Shown: positions 33,337 to 43,330 of the stretch, in pieces
How positions within the stretch are numbered: position 1 is the first letter of the stretch
How the letters are laid out: each line of letters begins with the position of its first letter
Assembly: GCA_036245525.1 (NCBI GenBank)
Contig: BTPG01000005.1
Coordinates: forward strand, 120,798,417-120,862,416
Source: Semisulcospira habei
Taxonomy: Eukaryota; Mollusca; Gastropoda; Semisulcospiridae
Length of the DNA stretch: 64,000 nucleotides
Direction: 5' to 3'
Program-made: the position numbers and the translations under genes
The notes under the pieces: generated by a model
What the model saw: the letters and a program-made list of their open reading frames with translations, nothing else
Told to the model about the DNA's origin: nothing
The model's database searches: none

Positions 33337-33402
33337 AGTTAGTTATTGGGGTTTAACGCCGAGCAGACGACTAAAGCCATATCACGGCGGAAAGGATAAA
33401 AG
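33335..33402. repeat. Short conserved repeat, copy 2
   Basis: Second copy of the repeat at 25498-25571 (GGGTTTAACGCCGAGCAG, CCATATCACGGCGG). It directly abuts the family H hairpin. Confidence 0.65.
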
Positions 33403-33754
33403 TCTCGTCAGCCAGACTAAGAGAAAGGTCTTAAAACATGATGTAAATACATTTTAAAAGTATTCTTAGCTAAAAAGTCACACAGGTCAATCGTACATGT
33501 CTACAGACTTTGGACGTTCATAAGAACAGGTCAGCCTCCTGCCGGTGAAGGGGTAGGAGGGATGCAGTGTGAATATGACGCGACTATTTTGACCACACCT
33601 ATATATCACTGTTTCATGAAAGAAAAAAAAATGCATCTTATGCCTGGCCCATACATTCAAAACCAAATATGCACGTCAGTATCTCAATTTGTGTTTATCC
33701 CATAGGCAAATACACCCATATCTCGGTTGTTTTTTTCCCCCCCATAGGAATCTA

Positions 33755-33840
33755 TTAACTCAATCAGCCACGACACGCCACAGCAAGACAGGGATCGAGC
33801 ATGATAGTTCAAGGGTGGTGCCAGAGGCAGAATGTGTTAA
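33755..33840. mobile_element. Internally deleted family A element with both TTAA ends
   Basis: From TTAACTCAATCAGCC to CAGAATGTGTTAA (86 bp), it keeps the left arm of the A hairpin (GGGATCGAGCATGATAGTTC..GGTGGTGCCAG) and then jumps to the right terminus. It defines both transposon ends clearly. The next 240 bases contain no gene. Confidence 0.7.
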
Positions 33841-34082
33841 AGGGAATAAATCGAGTGTCTGCCGTAAAATCACAGACCAGCACTCATTTTATAAACCCAA
33901 TTAATCTGGCTGATTGCTTTCTGTTTGAACTGCTGGTGCACACCTTGAGCAATTAATCTCATCGTTGAACATTTTCAACCATGCCGTCATAAAGATTAAT
34001 TTCATAGAGCATTTCTTTTAAGATCTGTGGGGGCAAATTAAACACCGGGATTCGAACGTACTTACCAATATATCTGCCAATT

Positions 34083-34151
34083 GTGTTCTGATCTGTGATT
34101 TCGATCATGACGGTCTACAGCCGTAAGATCCTAACTCACAGACCAGCACAC
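34083..34151. repeat. Family E hairpin (diverged)
   Basis: GTTCTGATCTGTGATTTCGA..GACGGTCTACAGCCGTAAGATC..CTCACAGACCAGCAC. The arms match the cleaner copies at 43.3 and 45.8 kb. The region 34152-34859 shows only short repeats (AGCGTGATTC three times at 34196-34260) and no gene. Confidence 0.65.
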
Positions 34152-34859
34152 GTCTGATGGGGCCAACTTCGCTATAAAGAGGCATAAATCTACCAAGCGT
34201 GATTCTTTTTAAGTATAATCTACCCAGCGTGATTCCGCCACGTCGTAAATCCACCAAGTGTAGGTTTTCTCCACCGCTATTCCACACAGATTTCCCATTC
34301 TCGCTCTGAGCGTCACGCAATGGTATCACGCTCGGGAACAAAGGAATCGAGTCGGTTTGTGGAAGCAGCGTGAGATCGTGTCGGCCAACGAGGCCTCGAA
34401 AAGTGGGTAGATCTGTGCCTGCAGTAATCTACTCTGGAGTGCGTAAAATTCCATAACTGATCATCTCGGATTATGCTCCTTTGAAACCATAAGTGTACAT
34501 TTAACTCGGGGCTTTGTTGGAGTGTCTTCAGTTTCAAACCAATCGTGGTCAGTCAATTATGGTTCAATATGCAAATCCGTTTGCTACCACTGGAATATTT
34601 TCTTCAAGCAACAGAACCACAGGTGAGGCGACAAACGGGGCACGCACATTCCCACCTTTCGTTTTGTTTGGTTTCCTCAACAAAAACACAAATTAGAAAG
34701 CCGTGAAAGGTTTAGGAGATCTCACAACAAAAGGCTGTTGCTATATTGGCGTGTTTATCGACTTCTACAAACAGATAAAAGGCTACAAAAGAACTGCGGC
34801 CATTCACTTGCGTCAGTATCAAGCCTGCAGGTCAAAATCAGAATGTAAGGGCATATGGT

Positions 34860-34929
34860 CACACTGGTCGCCTCTGTCGATTTGCTACCGCTGATCAGCG
34901 GTAGCGAATCGACAGAGGCGACCAGTGTG
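34860..34929. repeat. Family G hairpin, 70 bp, one mismatch
   Basis: CACACTGGTCGCCTCTGTCG is exactly complementary to CGACAGAGGCGACCAGTGTG, and the centre GCTACCGCTGATCAGCGGTAGC is also palindromic. Only one position (T versus C complement) fails. No second copy was recognised in the window. Confidence 0.9.
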
Positions 34930-35140
34930 GGCACCTGACGTTTAACCTTCGTGACGACTCTCTCTCTCCTCCCCATGTGACAGCTTCTTTTAACTGTTAC
35001 GAAAGTGAACGTGTTTGCTTTTTAAAGTGCATTTTCAATGGCTTTCATGTAGGCTACGTTGTGTTTGACATTAAATGTTAGAAGTTTAACAAGGACAGAT
35101 TGGAATAGTGGCCTGCGTGCGCCATATCTCGATGATTCGG

Positions 35141-35560
35141 GGCGGTCCGTGGCTCAGTGGTTAAGTCGCCTGCCACCAATGCCAAAGGTGCGAGGTTCGA
35201 AAACGGGTTCCGGCGTCGGACTTTTCTCGGACTTTTCTCCTCTGGTAAGTGTCACCGTTAATTCGGGCGGACCGTCGGGGGTTCTTTCTCCGGGTACTCC
35301 GGTTCTTCCAACCCCCCCCCCCCCCCACACCCTCCACACTTTGGTACCGGTTTCAGGCCACATTACAAATTTCAAATACAAGCGATCAAAAATCTCTGTA
35401 ACTTAAAGTAGCTGAACTGGCCCTTCGTCTGTCTTGTACTGTGTTTGTCTTAAATGGCGTAAATCCGTGTCTGTTACGTGAGTGTGCGTGTTGGGTTTCA
35501 GTTCGCGGCGCTTTGAGTCGATTTGCCTCAAAATTGAGAAAAAGCGCCTATATAATAACG

Positions 35561-35592
<32 letters not shown>
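35141..35592 (+). mobile_element. tRNA-derived SINE with (ATT)n tail
   Basis: The head GGCGGTCCGTGGCTCAGTGG contains an A-box-like segment, and GAGGTTCGAAAAC a B-box-like segment, as in tRNA promoters for RNA polymerase III. A body shared with 60424-60841 follows (AAGTGTCACCGTTAATTCGG). The 3' end has GCGGCGCTTTGAG..AAAGCGCCTATATAA and (TTA)n, like L2/CR1 LINE tails. ATTCGG is duplicated on both sides (35135-35140 and 35593-35598). Confidence 0.85.
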
Positions 35593-35596
<4 letters not shown>

Positions 35597-35934
35597 GGCC
35601 ATAATAAATTCTCTCTTTCTCTCTCTCTCTAGGCTCTTCCTCCCCTACACCCCGCCCCCTCTCTCTCTCTGGAGAGGGTGTTTGCGATAATTGCGGTATA
35701 AGTAGAGAATCGCCTCCTGATAAGGCGTGTGGGCATAAATCAGACGGTGTGGTCAATTAAATTCGAATCTCTGTCACGGATCGATAATGCAGTGAAACCA
35801 AAGGCAAAATCAATCTCTATCAAACAACTGCGTAAGGTCCTAACATCTCCAACTGTCCTTTCGTCTTATTTTAACACATTCTTCTTTTAACGTTAAAAAG
35901 TGTCACAATTCACCCTTTAGACATTTAAATGGAA

Positions 35935-36047
35935 GGTGGATCGACCATGAGGGTTCAAGGGTAGTGCTAGATTAGCTTGGCGCCTGGAAAGACGCCAAGC
36001 TAATTTAGAACTTCCCTTGAACTATCATGGCCGATCCATCTCCCACA
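35935..36047. repeat. Family A hairpin (diverged right arm)
   Basis: GGTGGATCGACCATGAGGGT..GGTAGTGCTAGATTAGCTTGGCG faces CGCCAAGCTAATTTAGAACTTCCCTTGAACTATCATGG.. with several mismatches. Confidence 0.75.
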
Positions 36048-36241
36048 GCTGGTAATGTCTTTATAAACTGCGACAGGTGAGAATGAATTTGAAAATATTG
36101 CCTCCATTCTGCGCAGAATAGGTTTGCGAGACTTGGGTTCGTTTTAACCCATATCATACGGAAGCTAAAAGCTTCAAATTTATACACTGCCATATGCAGG
36201 CCACATTATAGTACTTACATAAGGATTTAGACCAATGGCTT

Positions 36242-36303
36242 TAGTTCAAGGGTAGTGCCAGAATAGCTTGGCGCCAAGCTATTCTGGCACTACCCTTGAA
36301 CTA
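36242..36303. repeat. Perfect 62-bp palindrome (family A core)
   Basis: TAGTTCAAGGGTAGTGCCAG..CTTGGC meets its exact complement at a GGCGCC centre with no loop base and no mismatch that I can find. Confidence 0.9.
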
Positions 36304-36433
36304 TTTTAGTCAATCTTATGCACTGATGTATTCCGAATGATAAGGGTTAAAATGGAATCGAGAGCAAACAGCCACGCTCGAATCATTTACAGGATGAAGT
36401 AAAAACGAAAAACAAAAAAGTGCATCCCCAGTG

Positions 36434-36506
36434 GCAAAGGTCATCGGGCCGACGTCGGCCTGCGCACGGACGTGCGCGGGCCAACGGCGGCCCGATGGCC
36501 TTTTGC
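36434..36506. repeat. Family F hairpin
   Basis: GCAAAGGTCATCGGGCC..GCGCACGGACGTGCGCG..GGCCCGATGGCCTTTTGC. The outer 16-17 bases pair with one mismatch, and the centre forms a second short stem. Its GC-rich content stands out from AT-rich surroundings. Confidence 0.8.
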
Positions 36507-36624
36507 GCATAGGGTCTACCCCTAATACACACTGGTTGTTAGGGAGGCATTACAAACACTGGTGCCCCTGACAATGTCATCCTCACCTTTGGTAGCCGAC
36601 ATCAATGAAGATGTGCGAGCCCGA

Positions 36625-36722
36625 TGGACCAAGCAGTTCATGGGTAGTACCAGAGTTGCTGATTGTGCGCATGGGAATCCACCAAGCTAATCTGGCACTA
36701 CCAATTAACTATCCCGGTCGAC
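36625..36722. repeat. Decayed family A hairpin
   Basis: CATGGGTAGTACCAGAGT and CTAATCTGGCACTACCAATT..CCGGTCGAC are the arms, with an altered loop. A G-run of about 19 is at 36830-36848. Confidence 0.55.
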
Positions 36723-37093
36723 TCACGATCACCTCTTTCTGTTGCGTCTTGTGATACGGCGGAAGAGTGCATATAAGTTAAGGGAGCGTGAATCACAATT
36801 TGCATTTACCCTACTGAAACGGGATCGGAAGGGGGGGGGGGGGGGGGGTTGTTAAAAAGAAGATTTTGAAAGAGGTAATGATTCTCACGCCTAAGGTAAG
36901 ATTTCTAATGCCGTGTAAATCTTGTTTTGCAGACACTTACCGTTCCTAGGTACACACGAGTGAGAATACAGCCTAATGTCAGGAAGATTCATTTACTTGC
37001 AGATCAGTCCGTACTTAGGGTGCACAACGGTGATAAAAACCGTCAACATAAAGCGCCCTTGTACGGCGTGAATAGAAAACATGAGGCAATACC

Positions 37094-37190
37094 AAGCTAC
37101 AGGCCCACTGGCCGTTGTCGGTCGCAGTTAGCCCGCGCACGGCACTGCGTAGGCCAAGTACGGCTGACGGCGGCCCGATGATATTTTGCG
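37094..37190. repeat. Family F hairpin (diverged)
   Basis: GCTACAGGCCCACTGGCCGT..CCCGCGCACGGCACTGCG..GGCGGCCCGATGATATTTTGC. Related to 36434-36506 by GGCGGCCCGATG and the CGCGCACGG centre. Confidence 0.55.
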
Positions 37191-37311
37191 TGCAAGGCAC
37201 AGCGCGTATTTTTTTGTGGGGTGTCTTTTTTTTTCCCATCAGTAAAATAAATCATCGTGGAGGGTAAATATATTTGACGACTTTCTCCGCTTGAAGAAGA
37301 CATACATATGA

Positions 37312-37464
37312 CAGAGGAACAGAGTCTCATCAGCCTCCGCAAATTGCGGGCACCAATGAGGATCTACGCCTGTTGCAGACGGAGGATGAATCCTTTTCGT
37401 GTCGGTAGCTGTTTTAGTCGAGATGATTCCGCGACTAAAACAGCTACCGACACGCAAAGGGTTC
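37312..37464. repeat. Family B hairpin followed by family C hairpin
   Basis: B is at 37312-37377 (centre CCTCCGCAAATTGCGGG). C is at 37388-37464 (TTTTCGTGTCGGTAGCTGTTTTAGTCGAG against its complement, right end GACACGCAAAGGGTTC). Two different palindrome families lie within 11 bp of each other. Confidence 0.75.
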
Positions 37465-38084
37465 AAAAGACAGTTTGAAGATTTCGCAGGCGTATGTCAG
37501 GCCACACAGAGATAATCTTGTTTACAAAGAGATAAGAGTTTGGTGTGTTTTATGCGAGCGTTACCAAACAATGCATAATTACGCGAATTTGCTATAATCA
37601 GGGCTTCTGAAGTACCGTGTGTACCTTCTAAAATGGAAAGGACAGCCAGGGAGTGGGTGTCGGTAGGACTGAGATACAGAAATTTAAGTTGCTGAGTAAA
37701 GCAATCCATTTTAAGAGATTTTGAGTTGCTTCGTTTCAAGTCCAAACCGGCACAAGATCACCGGAAGTTGTAAAATATGCAAAGAGCACACACATGCAAC
37801 CCAACCATTCCTGACATTAAACACGCGAGCCAACAGAAACATAACCAGGTCTGTCACTATACACACATTCACATGCATTCGTGCATGAGTTTCAAATTTG
37901 AATTCCAAATAGCGAGACTCGCTATCCAGAATTCGAACGTGAATGTGAATCTCATGCATGATGTTCGGGGAACATCGGCTAGACATATTCCCTTACTGGG
38001 CCACAGGTGCACTCGACGCCACTACCAGCGATTTCCACAGCCGGATCATACGTGGGTCGCTTCGAAACTCTTTCTACACCAGTA

Positions 38085-38135
38085 GCAAAATGTCTTTTGG
38101 GCCCACGACGGCCGTCGTGGATCCGAGGACCTTTG
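38085..38135. repeat. Family F hairpin (short)
   Basis: GCAAAATGTCTTTTGGGCCC then ACGACGGCCGTCGT, then GATCCGAGGACCTTTGC. The centre ACGACGGCCGTCGT is a perfect palindrome. Confidence 0.65.
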
Positions 38136-38185
38136 CTTACTGGGTAGAACTCCACTCGTCATTGACGTCTTAGGGCTCGGGAAGC

Positions 38186-38219
38186 TGACGTCATCACGCC
38201 AGTCGTGTCGGCCATCTTG
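38186..38219. promoter_or_regulatory. CRE and YY1-like motifs (possible promoter)
   Basis: TGACGTCA at 38186-38193 and GCCATCTTG at 38211-38219 are motifs found together in many animal core promoters. A minus-strand GCCGCCATCTT occurs about 240 bp downstream (38437-38447), near GTTGCCTAGCAGC. No linked exon was identified. Confidence 0.3.
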
Positions 38220-38763
38220 TGAGGATACGGGACTAGGCGCTCATAGGGAAATCGCTGTTTTTGTAATGTCAGGAAAGTCCTGACGTACTATGTATAAGCA
38301 ATAACAGCAAGTCTTGCCATCACTGTTGGAAACCGCTCACCAGAATCTGTTTTTGTTTGTTTCCAAAGAGGAAGAAAAATGAAGAAAAACGTGTTGAAAC
38401 ACTATTTTGCTACTATCTCATGACTATGGTATCCTCTAAAGATGGCGGCTGACGCGCCGACGCTGCTAGGCAACGCGGGGAATTTCCCGAGCCCTATAAG
38501 GAACGACAGAGAAAGCGTCACGGACGGGGGTGTGGCTGTTCTCAGTGTACTATTCACTGTCGAGTGCTTCACATCAGGGCTTGTATCATATAGGGAACCT
38601 TGACAGCGTGCAAATATACAAGGCGGAACTGAGTGACCATCCGACACCCAAGCGTCAAGTGCCTGCTAACAGACCACTTGTCAGCATTACACTGCACGTC
38701 TATAGATCAATTCGGTATCCCACTACTGTGTATCCTGTACTTTCTATCAGCCAGATTCCATGT

Positions 38764-38828
38764 GCAAGAGGCAATAGATTCTCATGTGCCCCTGCAGCTC
38801 AAGGGCTCATAAGAATCTGTACCTCTTG
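38764..38828. repeat. Family B hairpin
   Basis: GCAAGAGGCAATAGATTCTC faces ATAAGAATCTGTACCTCTTG with the centre CCCCTGCAGCTCAAGGG. The stretch 38829-39329 contains nothing recognisable. Confidence 0.8.
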
Positions 38829-39329
38829 TTAGCAAGGATCGACTGCAAATACATGGGATGAAATCACTAGTTTGGTATGAAATATGGGCCCAATGCTGAG
38901 AGCGTAAGTGACCAACAGTAATAAAACTTCCATAAAAATTGACAAAGCACGTGCACTTGCATGTATGATAAGTACCAATGACAAATAAGGCAATTTACGA
39001 TGTTCGGATCAGTAACCTTAGACTAAAAGGTGCGACAGTAGGGGAAGGCTACACCGATGGATGGAATTCAAATACACCGCATATCGAAATACTAACTAGG
39101 CGATCTCACAGAAGAAGACAAAGAAATGTTAACTAGGAATCCCATGAAATCAACCAAGAGCAGCTCAGCCGCAAACTTCTCGTAGTCAGCACATTTTACT
39201 TACAATAAAAGGCCAGCCTCAGAGTAATGCAGAACCGTGGAGCCATAAAGTAAGACCGCCATATTCGCGTTCGTGCTTTCAGTTGCAGTGCTTAATTATA
39301 GAAGCTTTTGAAGAAAAACTATCAAATAG

Positions 39330-39376
39330 CAAAAGGTCCTCGGCCCGACGCCGGCCTTAGTTGGCCGGCACACGTA
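39330..39376. repeat. Family F hairpin, half copy
   Basis: AGCAAAAGGTCCTCGGCCCG followed by ACGCCGGCC..GGCCGGC. The left arm is kept, and the right arm (CCGAGGACCTTTGC-type) is missing. Confidence 0.55.
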
Positions 39377-39715
39377 ATCATAGATCAGCTAACGTCTATG
39401 TCTGCCTGACAACCTCTTCTCTTGCTCATGGTGGATACACAAGGGAGCCAGGGACGAGTCACCGCGTTATATCCTACGTTGCGGTATACTACAGCGTGTA
39501 ATATACTAATGATCAAAACTTAAGGGACACTTTTTATCGCAGACGCACCGACAACACCACACAAATAATATAACAATACTTGGAGTCAGTACTTTGCTAA
39601 TTTATTTGGTAACAATTTAATTTAAGTTTTGAGTAAATCAAGCAATTGTAACAACAGCAGTACGTTAGAATGTTCACCCACCCCTCATTTGAAAAGTCAC
39701 ACAAGGCTGGTCCAG

Positions 39716-41085
39716 TCAGTAGCGAGTGTACCCAGCATTTGCAGCCAAGCATTCAATGCAGCGTTGACGCATGATGTTGTGGGATCGCTTCCCACTCTTG
39801 GTGCAGGAACTGAGTCAGCTGGGGGACGCCTTGAGGTGGGGGGGGGGTGGGGTGGTTGCTGACTACACGTTGCCCCAACACGTCCCAGAGGTGCTCGATG
39901 GGCGCCAGATCAGGTGAACGAGCTGGCCACTCCATCCTCATGATGCTCCGTTGCTCAGGGTACTCATCCACCACACGGGCGCGATGAGGTCGAGCGTTGT
40001 CGTCCTGCATAACAGCATTGTCGCCTATGGCTTGGAGAGCTGGCTGGATGAGGGGCTGCACAATCTCGTCCAGATAGCGCAGTCCAGTCAGGGTGACTCA
40101 GATGACGTGCATGGGGGGTCCTGCCTTACCAGCTGAAAAAAATGCCCAGACCATGACTGAGCCTCCTCCGTAGCGATCCACCACTTGGACGCATCCATCC
40201 GTGAATCGCTCGCCCTGGCGTCTCCAGACCCCCACCCTGCCGTCGTTGAAGGACACAGTAAACCGTGACTCATCAGTAAACAGAACCTGAGTCCACTGGA
40301 GTCTGTTCCACCTCACATGTTGACGACACCAGGCAACCTGGCTCTGCGATAAGTTGGAGTGAGGGATATTCTCACCGCTGCTCTGCATGAAGTCAGGCCA
40401 ATTTCGCGCAGACGTCGGCAGGATGCGCTTCTGCTGACGTTAACGTTTGCAGCTTGCATCAGTTGACGTCGCAGAGTGGTTGACGTGACAGTTCGGTCGC
40501 ACAGAGCTATCTGTCCTGCCTTCAGATGGTGCAGCGCGGGCGTCCTGAGCAGGTGGAGGCATAGAATCTACGCCCCTGCAGAAACCACGGTAAAAATTTT
40601 TAATGTGGTCTTCTTTGCAGGTAAGCAGAAGTTCCTTCTCTTCCTTCAGTATTGCCGATGGTGTGCTGAAGAGGTCGCCAAGACCTAGATTTAAATTTCC
40701 ATGCACCAAGGGGCTGGAACAGTGGGATATGTGATACGTCCTCCTTGGGGGGGGGGGGGGGGCTTCCATATGCATTGCTTCCAGTCACTTAGCGCACCCC
40801 CTCTTTCCTATCGTTTTTTGGGTGCTTGGACCAAAGTAGATCTATGATCATTGGTCTATCATGCACAATTCTCTCCCTTGACAGTGCTTTTTCTTACTCA
40901 CTTGGTAGCTTGTCCTGAGCAGGGTCATCGTTCTGCCCTTCCAGTTTCTTGGAATCGTGCCAGCAGCCTCTGTATCACTGAATGGGACACCCCAAGACGT
41001 CTCCCAACTTCTCGTCCGGAAATTCCATCCTGCAGCCATGCTAGCACCCGGCCTTGATCTACTGGCGGTTGGCTTCGTCGTGGTG
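39716..41085 (-). pseudogene. Tc1-like transposase, split and frameshifted
   Basis: The N-terminal helix-turn-helix region is readable at about 41060-40925 (VLAWLQDGISGREVGRRLGV, SHSVIQRLLARFQETGRAE). It is interrupted by the nested insert. The catalytic domain follows from about 40530: VLFTDESRF (first Asp), VMVWAFFSAG, a stop near 40088, MQDDNARPHRA (second Asp) and SPDLAPIEHLWD (Glu). A frame break near 39785 separates this from the normal C terminus RRRC-like segment ending GYTRY-stop at 39716. The enzyme would cut and paste the element at TA sites. Confidence 0.85.
40554..40911. mobile_element. Nested insert in the transposase, related to the element at 46430-47210
   Basis: The 12-bp GTCCTGAGCAGG occurs at 40542-40553 and 40912-40923 on either side. 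The insert has CTTTGCAGGTAAGCAGAAGT, TGGTGTGCTGAAGAGGTCGC, a G-run, CTTCCATATGCATTGCTT and GTAGATCTATGATCA, all in the same order as the right half of 46740-47200. It looks like a partial copy of that family. The 12-bp duplication could be a target duplication. Confidence 0.65.
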
Positions 41086-42011
41086 GCAGGTTAGGAAAGT
41101 GACAATTATGCCCCTACTGTACCGGTATTTGTAGCGAAACAGAAGTGCTCAGTGTTCTCGACTGACCCTTTAGCACGTGCATCACTACTTTAGTGAGTTT
41201 TTCCACCTGCCTGCCTTTGGAACGCTTGCCAATATCGCACAGCTTTTCACAAAAACTAACGATGTTTCACGTGCATTTGACACGTTCGTGAAAATTGATG
41301 AATTGTTGTCTATTGTTCCCTGTACAGTGGACTGTCTAAGGTCAACTTTTAACCCATTTGGATCGAAAGAACATTGTATTTTATTAACGTACTTGAGACG
41401 ATAAACAATGACGCAAAAAAGTGGGGTGGCCCTAAGTTTTGACCATTAGTATATTAAGGCTGAAATGTATTTCTAATCCACTGAAACCCTTCGTCCGATG
41501 GCACAAGCACGGGATGATCGTTGCGAAATCACCTCTGTAGGACACATACTATTTCCTACTACCCGTATTACTGAAGTAGTCGATTTCACGACGATCTGCC
41601 CATGCCTGTGTCCGATCTTGCCCTGTCTGGTACAGTAAGTACCGATTCACCTCACCCTAGCTGGCCCTCTGCGGCATGTCAAGCAAAGGTCACCACTAAT
41701 GTCTTTATGCCAATACTGAATACGTGCCTATTGTCGTTATGGAATCCTCTTTGTCAGACTTTCGATGATACCTATACAGCTGAGAACTAATGCGGACTGT
41801 GGAAGATATGGACTGGCCTTGATGGCTCACGAGACGTGCACAAGGAATCTTTATCAGACTCACTATGACTGATACCCACGCCTTAATTTTACCGCCAACA
41901 GCTGAAGGACTAGCCATGCTTGTTCCCAATATTTCAGACAGACATCTCTGACTGGCTATAACACATGAAGGTCGTAATTTCCAATACTGTGAAGATGTTC
42001 TCCGAGACAGG

Positions 42012-42215
42012 TCGGGAATGACAGTTCAAGGGTGGTACCAGAAAAGCTTGGCGCCTATCGGCGCCAAGCTTTTCTGGCACCACCCTTGAACTGTCATATG
42101 AACTGTCACATTCAGAGGCACCGAGCTGTTCTGACTGTGACACCACCCCCACCACACCTTACCTTGAACTGTCAAGTTTGAGGCATCAAGCTTTTCTGGC
42201 ACCACCCTTAAACTG
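42012..42215. repeat. Family A hairpin plus extra arms
   Basis: A near-perfect hairpin lies at 42012-42097 (GGGAATGACAGTTCAAGGGT, centre GGCGCCTATCGGCGCC). Two further partial right arms follow at 42100-42175 and 42183-42220 (TTTTCTGGCACCACCCTTAA). Confidence 0.75.
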
Positions 42216-42421
42216 TCCTGATCGATTCTTTTTTAAGAGCGTGTAAGGGTTGAATGGGATAAAACGATTATTCATGCACGGGAAGACCCACAACCCAATC
42301 CCTACTGTCTGTGTCAGACTTACCGACTGGTCCCCTATAAGAGCCGATCTCATCCTACTTAAGGTGTCCGCACACAAGTTAACAATGGACGGGGATAGTT
42401 CCTCACTCAAGCTCCCCATGT

Positions 42422-42487
42422 GCAAGAGGCATAGATTTTCATGAACCCCTGCAGTAACAGGGCTTCATGAAAATCTACGCCTCTTGC
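42422..42487. repeat. Family B hairpin (near-perfect)
   Basis: GCAAGAGGCATAGATTTTCA and TGAAAATCTACGCCTCTTGC pair with one mismatch. The centre is CCCCTGCAGTAACAGGGC. Confidence 0.9.
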
Positions 42488-42720
42488 TGGCATGGAGGAT
42501 GGATATCCACAGGTATACTTACACCTTCTTTCCTCGGATGGAAGAAGCGATAAGGTTCAGGTCTCTGATTCCGGATAGCAACGATTCGAGTCGTCAGGCA
42601 TGCAGACAGCGCTACGTACACACAATAAGGACATGGATAGCCAGTGAAAGTGATAACGACGAAACCTATCTCGATTTCAAAGGGAAGCGAAGAGACCCTG
42701 GCCCGGTCCAGATTCAATAA
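42484..42720 (+). CDS. Possible terminal exon of an unidentified gene
   Basis: The frame is open for 78 codons and ends TAA. Its second half is hydrophilic and coding-like: FRSLIPDSNDSSRQACRQRY, then TWIASESDNDETYLDFKGKR. The first residues overlap a family B hairpin, so a real exon would begin later; no convincing 3' splice site was fixed. No recognised domain. It may equally be a chance frame. Confidence 0.2.
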   Translation: MLAWRMDIHRYTYTFFPRMEEAIRFRSLIPDSNDSSRQACRQRYVHTIRTWIASESDNDETYLDFKGKRRDPGPVQIQ

Positions 42721-42990
42721 CAATAGATTTGTAAGAAAAATGAAAACGTTTAATCAATACACGTATTATCAGCAACTTGATGTGAGCTGAGCTTCATTAA
42801 GACGACGAATATTAGAACTGTGTAATATGCAGAAAAATCGCGACAGTTATACTGAACATTTTTTTAAGGGACTTTTTTTTAAAACAGAGACAACAAAGAC
42901 GTCGAAGGTTTTTTACGGACACCTGGGAAGCACACCCTCTGTTCATTGTTACCAACCCGTAGCAACAGAACAATCCTGGAAGCCAAAGAA

Positions 42991-43087
42991 AAGGTCCTTA
43001 TAACATCGACAAACATAAAATTAAAAGATCCTTTTAACATCGACAAACATAAAAGATCCTTATATTTTATAACATCGACAAAAATAA
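42991..43087. repeat. Three short tandem repeats (about 30-40 bp)
   Basis: The unit AAAAGATCCTT..TAACATCGACAAACATAA is repeated three times with length variation. Non-coding. Confidence 0.75.
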
Positions 43088-43273
43088 GTAACACACTTCA
43101 GTGAGAAAGACAACAACACAAGTACACAACTAGTACATTCTTCGCGGTCACGGACGGCCAGTATACTACCTAAAGTGCATGACAATCTTTTCTTGTTTGT
43201 TCAGGGCTCTGACAAAATGTTACGTTGCATGATCATTAAAGTCAAGAAAACCCAGCACTGATTTTGGGTCATG

Positions 43274-43330
43274 GCATGTGATTTGGACCTTACGGCTGAA
43301 AGCCGTAAGGTTCAAAATCACAGACCAGCA
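43274..43330. repeat. Family E hairpin
   Basis: TGTGATTTGGACCTTACGGC faces GCCGTAAGGTTCAAAATCAC with a TGAAA loop. The right side extends to CAGACCAGCA. Confidence 0.8.

Larger units (their letters stand above)
39504..41451 (-). mobile_element. Tc1-like (Tc1/mariner) DNA transposon, inactivated
   Basis: The ends ACTAATGATCAAAACTTA and TAAGTTTTGACCATTAGT are terminal inverted repeats flanked by TA, the target duplicated by this superfamily. The interior encodes a DD34E-type transposase on the minus strand. A nested 358-bp insertion (40554-40911) and frameshifts make it inactive. Without the insertion the element would be about 1.6 kb, the usual Tc1 size. Confidence 0.9.

Noticed and set aside
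34046..34058. GTTCGAATCCCGG on the minus strand as a tRNA B box
   Set aside because: No A box, acceptor stem pairing or anticodon arm could be placed at the right distance. It is probably a chance or SINE-derived fragment.
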